NCBI GenBank assembly: GCA_039197765.1 | Contig: JBCCTX010000241.1 | Location: 1-11,993, forward strand | DNA: 11,993 nucleotides | Direction: 5' to 3' | Origin: JBCCTX01 sp039197765 | GTDB taxonomy: Bacteria; Bacteroidota; Bacteroidia; J057 | Part shown: positions 7,849 through 11,993 of the stretch, in pieces | Position numbering within the stretch: the stretch's first letter is position 1 | How the letters are laid out: every line of letters begins with the position of its first letter | The notes under the pieces: generated by a model | Databases searched by the model: none | The model's input: only the letters and a program-made list of their open reading frames with translations | What the model was told of the DNA's origin: nothing | Made by a program: the position numbers and the translations under genes

Positions 7849-7862
7849 CTAATAAGCAGGAA

Positions 7863-8417
7863 TTATTTTACGACAAATGTCCCCCTCATCATGGCAAAGT
7901 GGCCAGGGAAGGTACATAGATACTCATATTCACCCGCAGCAGGTGCCTCAAACTCCACAGAAGTAGACTCTCCACCCCCAATCATGCTGGTATGGGCAAT
8001 CACCTGATCCATCATATCAGCTGGTAAATAGTCGTTGTCTGCAGCTTGCATTGCCGTGGTAGCAAATTCTTCTAAAGCTGTACCTTGCTTAAGCAGCACA
8101 AAATTGTGCCCCATAGCTGCTTTGGCAAGCTGACCAGAATGAGAGAGTGTAAGCTTCACTGTAGAGCCAGAAGGAACTTCAAGTTCTGATTTGTCGTATT
8201 GCATGAGGTCATTGCCAGAAAGGCTGATTTCAACTACTCCATCGGCGCTTGCAGCCTGAGCAGGTTCAGCCGCTGGCTCGCTTTCAGCGGCAGGGCTTTC
8301 CGTTTCTTGGGTCTCTGTTTCAACAGAAGCAGTAGAGGTACTCCCTCCGCAAGCCACCATCATGAGGCAAGCCAAAAAGAAAACAGGGGTTCTATAATTC
8401 AATAGTTTGTAATACAT
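7863..8417 (-). CDS. azurin-like cupredoxin lipoprotein
   Basis: 184 residues. A signal peptide (about 1-22) ends in a lipobox-like MVAC with Cys23 as the likely lipidated residue. Next comes an acidic, Ala/Glu/Ser/Thr/Pro-rich tether (about 24-58), and then an azurin/plastocyanin fold (about 60-184). The type 1 copper ligands are all visible: Gly103 and His104 in MGHNFVLL, then Cys168, His173 and Met177 in CTFPGHFAMMRG, the azurin spacing. The protein is expected to be a blue-copper electron carrier tethered to a membrane on the periplasmic or outer face. It would shuttle electrons between respiratory complexes, for example to a cytochrome c oxidase or peroxidase; the partner is not in the window. 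The gene is convergent with the permease across the hairpin and divergent from yidD, so it is probably monocistronic, with a candidate promoter at 8445-8476. Confidence 0.93.
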   Translation of the reverse strand: MYYKLLNYRTPVFFLACLMMVACGGSTSTASVETETQETESPAAESEPAAEPAQAASADGVVEISLSGNDLMQYDKSELEVPSGSTVKLTLSHSGQLAKAAMGHNFVLLKQGTALEEFATTAMQAADNDYLPADMMDQVIAHTSMIGGGESTSVEFEAPAAGEYEYLCTFPGHFAMMRGTFVVK

Positions 8418-8444
8418 AGGTGTAGTTTATTATAATAGTTGGCC

Positions 8445-8476
8445 CAAATTAACAGGCCTTTCCTCAAAATAACAAA
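8445..8476 (-). promoter_or_regulatory. Bacteroidota-type promoter for the azurin gene
   Basis: Read on the minus strand, TTTG (8476-8473), a 20-bp spacer and TTAATTTG (8452-8445) match the Bacteroidota primary sigma pattern TTTG-N17-23-TAnnTTTG with one mismatch in the -7 element. Transcription would start around 8438-8441 and leave a leader of about 20 nt before the ATG at 8417. Pattern match only. Confidence 0.4.
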
Positions 8477-8478
8477 CC

Positions 8479-8508
8479 TTGCGGATTTATGTTCTTTACG
8501 TATATTCG
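8479..8508 (+). promoter_or_regulatory. candidate promoter directly abutting yidD
   Basis: TTG (8479-8481), a 19-bp spacer and TATATTCG (8501-8508) match TTG-N19-TAnnTTTG with one mismatch. The yidD ATG is at 8512, only three bases past the -7 element, so the transcript would be leaderless or nearly so. An alternative is that the promoter serves an in-frame downstream start or is fortuitous. Confidence 0.3.
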
Positions 8509-8511
8509 AAT

Positions 8512-8745
8512 ATGAAATCAATTGGGATCTGGATCGCTACTTTTCCAATACGGGTGTATCAAGTTTGTATCTCTCCCTTCTTCCCTTCGAGCTGCAGGCA
8601 TGTGCCTACGTGCTCGCAGTACGCCTTGGAGGCCATTAAGGAGTGGGGGGCCATTAAAGGAACTTGGCTGGGGATAAAACGAATTGCCAAATGCCATCCT
8701 TGGGGATCGAGCGGCTACGATCCTGTACCGAAAAGGGAGGAGTGA
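8512..8745 (+). CDS. yidD: membrane protein insertion efficiency factor YidD
   Basis: A small 77-residue protein of the YidD (UPF0161/DUF37) family, which associates with the inner membrane and helps YidC-dependent insertion of membrane proteins. It has an N-terminal amphipathic or hydrophobic helix (about 4-20). The family core follows, with ISPFFPSSCRHVPTCSQYA (20-38) and IKRIAKCHPWGSSGYDPVP (55-73). It carries the conserved Cys28, Cys34 and Cys61. The usual GG before the Tyr/Phe-Asp-Pro-Val-Pro signature is SG here, a minor change. The start at 8512 (MKSIGIWIATFPIRVYQ) matches family length; the open frame continues upstream to 8479 but adds residues that look like leader DNA. In many bacteria yidD lies between rnpA and yidC. 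Here it stands alone between divergent and convergent neighbours. Confidence 0.93.
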   Translation: MKSIGIWIATFPIRVYQVCISPFFPSSCRHVPTCSQYALEAIKEWGAIKGTWLGIKRIAKCHPWGSSGYDPVPKREE

Positions 8746-8826
8746 AGCAATTTTAGAAGCTAAGTAGTTCCTCGTTGTGGATTAACTTGGATCTAAGAGT
8801 AGATTCGTAATCGTATTCTTGAACTA

Positions 8827-10530
8827 TTATTTTTTTACCATACGCTTAACTCCCCTACTTGAGTCTTTTCCAATCATTTTGATTACATATACGCCATCGG
8901 TCCAGTTGGAGGCTTCTAGCTGAAATTTTTGGAAAAATTCTCCTTTATAAATGAGTTTACCCACGGTATTGAATACAGAGATGTGGACAGGTTCCTGCAA
9001 AGTAGTTTCAATCGTAACTTGATCAGAAAATGGATTGGGAAATACCTGAAAATCTATTTGTTCAGCTATGTCCTTGTAATGGGTAAGTAATTCGGCAGGC
9101 TGAATATAAGAGTAGTAGACATCCTGTTCTCCATTGAAGGTTCCTGCCCAAGCCAGATGAGCCCCTTCATTATCAGATACCATATCGAAGTAATCTCCCA
9201 TTTTTCGTTGAACAGGCCATCCTATATGGGGATCAAAGGCGTCCGTAAGCTTTTGATTGGGGGACCATGTCTCTCCCCCATCACTAGAAAAAGAATAATA
9301 TAAGGCAGATAAAAAGGTACCTGGATTATCCCGAGTATCTAGCCAGGCCACATCGATCCTGCCATTTGGCGCGACGGACATCGTTCCAAACCATTGTAGA
9401 ATATTACTTGCTGAATCGTCGTTGACCCTGATAGGAGCCTCCCAGGTTAGCCCCCCATCTAGGCTTCGTGCAAACATAATATCCAAACTATCGGAGCTTG
9501 TTTTCACTGAAGAAAGAATATATACATTCCCATTCGTATCCGAACCTGAGCGGTCCACTGAAATTTCAACTTGCCCTTGTAGGCCATCTGGATTGGGACT
9601 ATCTGACAAAAAATGCTCCCCACTTTGGCCTAAATCCACTGAGCCTAGGGGAAACCAATCGCCTGGTTTCTCTTTATTCCACGCATTGGGGGATTTAAAA
9701 ACCAAGTATCGATTGTCTGGACCAGCCTCGGTTGCTCTGAACTGAAACCCTGCAACATATAAATCCCTATCGGGTCCAATATCCATAGTCCCCCACAACA
9801 CAAAGGATTCACCAATTTCTGTACATGATTCAAAATTTTCTCCCGCATCTATTGAGCGGGTAAAATTTCCCTCACAATCTGAAAACGAACTCCAATAAGA
9901 ATATACATTTGCCTCTTCATTAGGGGCTTGATCTATTGCTAGCCACTGCTTGTCCCCTCCAAACGCATAGGTCCCTTCATTCCATGCACCCAATGAGTCT
10001 GTTTTAAATAGGCTTGCATAAATCCTTGACTCCTCAGTGGAAAAGATGGCACTCAAAGAGCTGTAGTAAAAATTTCCCTGGGCATCGCTCCCCAGAACTG
10101 GATCAGAGCGAAACACCCCTGGTTCGATTACCCCTGGAAAGGTCCAACTTCGCCCCCCATCCTGCGAATACCCATATCCTGCCTGTCTAAAGTCGCTGTT
10201 TACATCGCCAAATTGCCTCCACCCTATCATTATTTCATTAGGATTCAATGGATTGATGGCAATAGAAGGTTCATTAGCTGCATCATTGAGTATATTTTGT
10301 CCATTTGAAGCAATATTGACCTGCCTACATAAAAACCCCTCCCTTTCTAGGGTAAAGGCTGGGGAGAATTGAAAAATGGGGGAGCCAGAATTTTCCGCAG
10401 TAGAACTTACTTCCTTATCATGGGGGCGAAACTCTTGAGCTAAGATTTCTTTCCCATCGGAAACTTGTGCTTTTAAGGGAATTATATGCCCTAATGAATA
10501 AAAAACCCAAATGTAGAAAACTCGTTTCAT
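8827..10530 (-). CDS. secreted BNR/sialidase-fold protein with T9SS sorting domain
   Basis: 567 residues. A Sec signal peptide (MKRVFYIWVFYSLGHIIPLKAQ, cleaved near residue 21) precedes a beta-propeller-like region (about 60-480). That region has BNR/Asp-box motifs SQDGGRSWT (122-130), SLDGGLTWE (356-364) and SSDGGETWS (415-423), and a weaker one, SIDAGENFE (226-234). The last 75 residues (from about 495) form a T9SS type A C-terminal domain: it starts VFPNPFSDQVTIE, contains ISVFNTVGKLIYKG and DGVYVIKM, and ends KRMVKK. Such proteins are exported through the outer membrane by the Por machinery and then released or attached to the surface. The Asp boxes are structural, and the catalytic Arg triad and Tyr/Glu pair of true sialidases cannot be assigned. 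Glycan hydrolysis is therefore not established, and a binding or unknown role is equally possible. The gene is monocistronic by context. The bases before its ATG contain TCCTCCT rather than a Shine-Dalgarno. Confidence 0.88.
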   Translation of the reverse strand: MKRVFYIWVFYSLGHIIPLKAQVSDGKEILAQEFRPHDKEVSSTAENSGSPIFQFSPAFTLEREGFLCRQVNIASNGQNILNDAANEPSIAINPLNPNEIMIGWRQFGDVNSDFRQAGYGYSQDGGRSWTFPGVIEPGVFRSDPVLGSDAQGNFYYSSLSAIFSTEESRIYASLFKTDSLGAWNEGTYAFGGDKQWLAIDQAPNEEANVYSYWSSFSDCEGNFTRSIDAGENFESCTEIGESFVLWGTMDIGPDRDLYVAGFQFRATEAGPDNRYLVFKSPNAWNKEKPGDWFPLGSVDLGQSGEHFLSDSPNPDGLQGQVEISVDRSGSDTNGNVYILSSVKTSSDSLDIMFARSLDGGLTWEAPIRVNDDSASNILQWFGTMSVAPNGRIDVAWLDTRDNPGTFLSALYYSFSSDGGETWSPNQKLTDAFDPHIGWPVQRKMGDYFDMVSDNEGAHLAWAGTFNGEQDVYYSYIQPAELLTHYKDIAEQIDFQVFPNPFSDQVTIETTLQEPVHISVFNTVGKLIYKGEFFQKFQLEASNWTDGVYVIKMIGKDSSRGVKRMVKK

Positions 10531-10627
10531 AGGAGGATAGTGGAATTTGGCTTTGTTACGAAGGGTAAAATAGTGTGCTCCAGAAGACGAAAAAAGGTAA
10601 ATCCGTCTATCTATGCTAGAAAAAGGA

Positions 10628-10635
10628 TACCTTTG
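10628..10635 (+). promoter_or_regulatory. -7 element (TACCTTTG) upstream of hisI
   Basis: TACCTTTG is an exact match to the Bacteroidota -7 consensus TAnnTTTG. It lies 44 bp upstream of the hisI ATG, which would give a leader of about 40 nt. A TTG at the proper upstream distance is not seen, so the -33 half is weak or absent. Confidence 0.35.
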
Positions 10636-10679
10636 CCTTCAAGAAAAGTACGAGACCTTTTAGCCTCCAAATAAAAGTG

Positions 10680-11081
10680 ATGAAAAATACCTATTTAGAA
10701 GAGACAAAAGTTCTTCAGCTTCAGTTTGAGAAACGGGGAGGACTGTTGCCGGTAGTTGTACAAGACGTATCCTCAAAGGCAGTCCTTATGTTAGGCTACG
10801 CGAATCAAGAGGCCATTAAACAAAGTTTCACCTCCGGCTATGCTACCTTTTGGAGTACCTCCAGAAAGGCTTTGTGGACAAAAGGGGCAACCTCTGGAGA
10901 CCGGCTGAAGATTGCCGAAATCCAAGTAGACTGCGACCAGGATGCTGTTTTATACCTTGTCCATATGGAAGGAAAGGGTGCTTGCCACACCCAAAATCCT
11001 CAAGGGATAACCCGTTTTTCTTGTTTTTATCGGAAAATTGAAGATATTTCAGATGAGACCTTAGGGTTTTTTACCCAGTAA
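10680..11081 (+). CDS. hisI: phosphoribosyl-AMP cyclohydrolase, monofunctional
   Basis: 133 residues. The enzyme hydrolyses the adenine ring of phosphoribosyl-AMP in histidine synthesis, in the cytoplasm, as a zinc-dependent homodimer. The sequence shows the core motif FWSTSRKALWTKGATSGDRL (57-76), the metal motif DCDQD (84-88, with Asp84, Asp86, Asp88 and Cys85), GACHT (100-104, Cys102) and SCFYRKIE (114-121, Cys115). The three zinc cysteines are therefore present. The loop between the second and third is 13 residues Cys-to-Cys, about six longer than in the usual CHTGxxSCF form. It lacks the HisE (phosphoribosyl-ATP pyrophosphatase) domain and is not in a his operon. A GTG at 10677 directly precedes the ATG and could also serve as start. 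The downstream secreted-protein gene begins 30 bp later on the same strand, so the two may be co-transcribed. The family assignment is firm; the role of the extra loop is unknown. Confidence 0.92.
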   Translation: MKNTYLEETKVLQLQFEKRGGLLPVVVQDVSSKAVLMLGYANQEAIKQSFTSGYATFWSTSRKALWTKGATSGDRLKIAEIQVDCDQDAVLYLVHMEGKGACHTQNPQGITRFSCFYRKIEDISDETLGFFTQ

Positions 11082-11111
11082 GTCTTGTCCTCTCAATAAA
11101 TGTATATCCTA

Positions 11112-11705
11112 ATGAAAAAATTATTTCTCTATTTGGCGAGTGTTCTGTTCCTTTTTCCTTTTGAGGGATTTTCCCAAAGTATTCCCGCTGCGGAGGAGCA
11201 AATCCTGTTGGCTGTACAGGCTGGCCCCTTGGAATTAAGAAAGGAAGCAACTGTATTGGGATATAATGCAGATGGGGTCTTAGAAACCCTCAGAGTAGGT
11301 ACCAACCACTTGGTTTGCTTAGCCGATGATCCGAATAGAGAAGGAATCAGCGTAGCCTGCTACCACAAAAGCCTGGAACCTTTCATGGCTCGTGGAAGAG
11401 CATTAAAGGCAGCGGGAAAAAACCGGGAGGAAATTTTCCAGACTCGGGAGCGGGAGGCCAAAAATGGGCTGCTCCTTATGCCCAGAGATCCAGCTACCTT
11501 ATTTGTACTTTCTGGAAAGGAAGCCCAGTATTTTCCCGAGCCTGATAGCCTCACAGGTGCCAACCTTCGGTACGTGGTATACATTCCCTTTGCAACCTCA
11601 GAATCAACAGGACTTCCTACGCAGCCCCGAGTGCCAGGGGAGCCTTGGATTATGTTTCCGGGAACGCATGGCGCTCATATAATGGTTACGCCTCCGAGGA
11701 AGTAA
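11112..11705 (+). CDS. exported protein of unknown function
   Basis: 197 residues from the ATG at 11112, chosen because it begins a clean signal peptide (MKKLFLYLASVLFLFPFEGFSQ, cleaved near 20-22); an ATG at 11100 only adds MYIL. I do not recognise a named domain. The mature protein has an alpha/beta-looking body with LRVGTNHLVCLADDP (60-74), VACYHKSLEPFMARGRAL (81-98) and a charged helical stretch (about 99-118). It ends with PWIMFPGTHGAHIMVTPP (178-195). Cys69 and Cys83 could form a disulfide, and His186 and His189 sit in a conserved-looking GTHGAHIM tail. No lipobox, membrane segment after the signal, or T9SS tail is present, so a soluble periplasmic protein is likely. It follows hisI by 30 bp on the same strand, with no other hint of a link to histidine metabolism. 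Confidence 0.8.
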   Translation: MKKLFLYLASVLFLFPFEGFSQSIPAAEEQILLAVQAGPLELRKEATVLGYNADGVLETLRVGTNHLVCLADDPNREGISVACYHKSLEPFMARGRALKAAGKNREEIFQTREREAKNGLLLMPRDPATLFVLSGKEAQYFPEPDSLTGANLRYVVYIPFATSESTGLPTQPRVPGEPWIMFPGTHGAHIMVTPPRK

Positions 11706-11780
11706 GGTATTAGGCGGTGTTGCTTGCGCTTTATATGTGCTATGGGGTGTGGGACAGCTTTGTGGCTCTTGGGTAAATTG

Positions 11781-11807
11781 AACGCAGAGACACAGAGGCA
11801 CAGAGAA
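11781..11807. repeat. 8-bp periodic CAGAG repeat
   Basis: Three units of exactly 8 bp, CAGAGACA, CAGAGGCA and CAGAGAAT, start at 11785, 11793 and 11801, preceded by AACG. It lies in the 169-bp non-coding gap between the exported-protein gene and the MetS-like gene. The motif resembles the CAGAGRCRCAGAG-type dispersed repeat that I recall from intergenic DNA of several bacteria; that link is from memory and unverified. The periodicity itself is directly visible. Confidence 0.5.
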
Positions 11808-11839
11808 TTGAGCCGGATTGGCATGGGGCCGAATGTTGA

Positions 11840-11872
11840 AGGAAAGCTTGCTGCTTGAGTTTGTACTTTCCT
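11840..11872 (-). terminator. weak hairpin just downstream of the MetS-like gene
   Basis: AGGAAAG (11840-11846) and CTTTCCT (11866-11872) form a perfect 7-bp inverted repeat with a 19-nt loop. It begins three bases past the stop of the minus-strand microprotein gene. There is no clear T-tract on the minus strand after it, so a terminator role is only a possibility. Confidence 0.25.
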
Positions 11873-11874
11873 CC

Positions 11875-11982
11875 CTACCGTTTACCAGATTCCTTTTTGA
11901 TGGCAATGCGCAAAAAATACAAGAAGCCTCCAACGACGATTCCTACAATGAGTATCATACTGATCATACTATAAGTTGTCAT
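11875..11982 (-). CDS. MetS-like small subunit of an NSS sodium symporter
   Basis: A 35-residue open frame from ATG (11982-11980) to TAG (11877-11875). The protein begins MTTYSMISMILIVG and ends RIAIKKESGKR. It has a short N-terminus, a single hydrophobic helix (about 6-24) with Gly-rich VGG, and a positively charged tail, so it should span the inner membrane once with the tail in the cytoplasm. This shape matches the MetS family of small subunits that accompany neurotransmitter:sodium symporter family amino acid transporters in many bacteria. The large subunit gene is normally directly upstream on the same strand, which here would be just beyond the right edge of the window. Only 11 bases of upstream DNA are visible, so no RBS can be judged. 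It could instead be another one-helix membrane peptide. Confidence 0.6.
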   Translation of the reverse strand: MTTYSMISMILIVGIVVGGFLYFLRIAIKKESGKR

Positions 11983-11993
11983 ATCAATAGAGA

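Noticed and set aside
8746..8826. Terminator between yidD and the convergent BNR gene
   Set aside because: Only 4-bp complementary segments are visible; the T-rich stretch near 8827 is within or next to the coding end and has no adjoining stem.
9422..9745. 107-residue plus-strand open frame inside the BNR protein gene
   Set aside because: Antisense shadow of a coding sequence with clear domains.
11604..11933. 109-residue minus-strand open frame at the right end
   Set aside because: It overlaps the exported-protein gene and the MetS-like gene in other frames, runs through the CAGAG repeat and has no protein-like pattern.
1..11993. CRISPR array, tRNA, rRNA, insertion sequence or defence system
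   Set aside because: No regularly spaced repeats, tRNA-like folds, transposase or nuclease/toxin genes were seen; the partial helicase alone is not evidence of a defence locus.

Overview
The window looks like chromosomal DNA of a free-living member of the Bacteroidota, most likely a Cytophagales/Cyclobacteriaceae-like aerobe. The pointers are a secreted protein with a type IX secretion (T9SS) C-terminal sorting domain, two large orphan FtsX/MacB-type permeases of the kind that is abundant in this phylum, a lipid-anchored azurin, a MetS-type microprotein, A-rich leaders without clear Shine-Dalgarno sequences, and TAnnTTTG-like promoter elements. No rRNA, tRNA, CRISPR array, transposase or prophage gene is visible. 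The base composition looks even throughout.

Layout. Positions 2-493 (+) are the C-terminal part of a RecD/UvrD-like DNA helicase cut by the window edge. Positions 640-1596 (+) encode a KirBac-type inward rectifier potassium channel. It converges on a minus-strand block made of a two-FAS1-domain (fasciclin) lipoprotein (5049-4114) followed by an FtsX/MacB-type permease (4016-1638). A second, paralogous permease (5307-7790, +) is divergent from this block. The 257-bp gap between the divergent genes holds the most informative regulatory DNA of the window: a sigma-54-type -24/-12 promoter and, about 96 bp upstream of its predicted start, a near-perfect 20-bp palindrome nested inside 11-bp inverted repeats. 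This is the expected architecture for an NtrC-type enhancer-binding protein.

The second permease converges, across a 17-bp-stem hairpin, on a minus-strand azurin-like cupredoxin lipoprotein (8417-7863). A divergent yidD (8512-8745, +) follows, and then a convergent minus-strand BNR/sialidase-fold T9SS cargo protein (10530-8827). Divergent from that is a short plus-strand pair: a stand-alone hisI (10680-11081) with an enlarged Cys-Cys loop, and an uncharacterised exported protein (11112-11705). The end of the window has a short CAGAG-periodic repeat. It also has a 35-residue one-helix membrane protein on the minus strand (11982-11875) that resembles the small subunit of NSS-type sodium symporters; its large partner would be expected just upstream, outside the window.

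There is no obvious new multi-gene system. The gene content is mostly envelope and secreted proteins. The parts most worth following are the sigma-54/palindrome control region, the short GGTCCA-based repeats found just downstream of two stop codons, the variant HisI, and the uncharacterised secreted protein.
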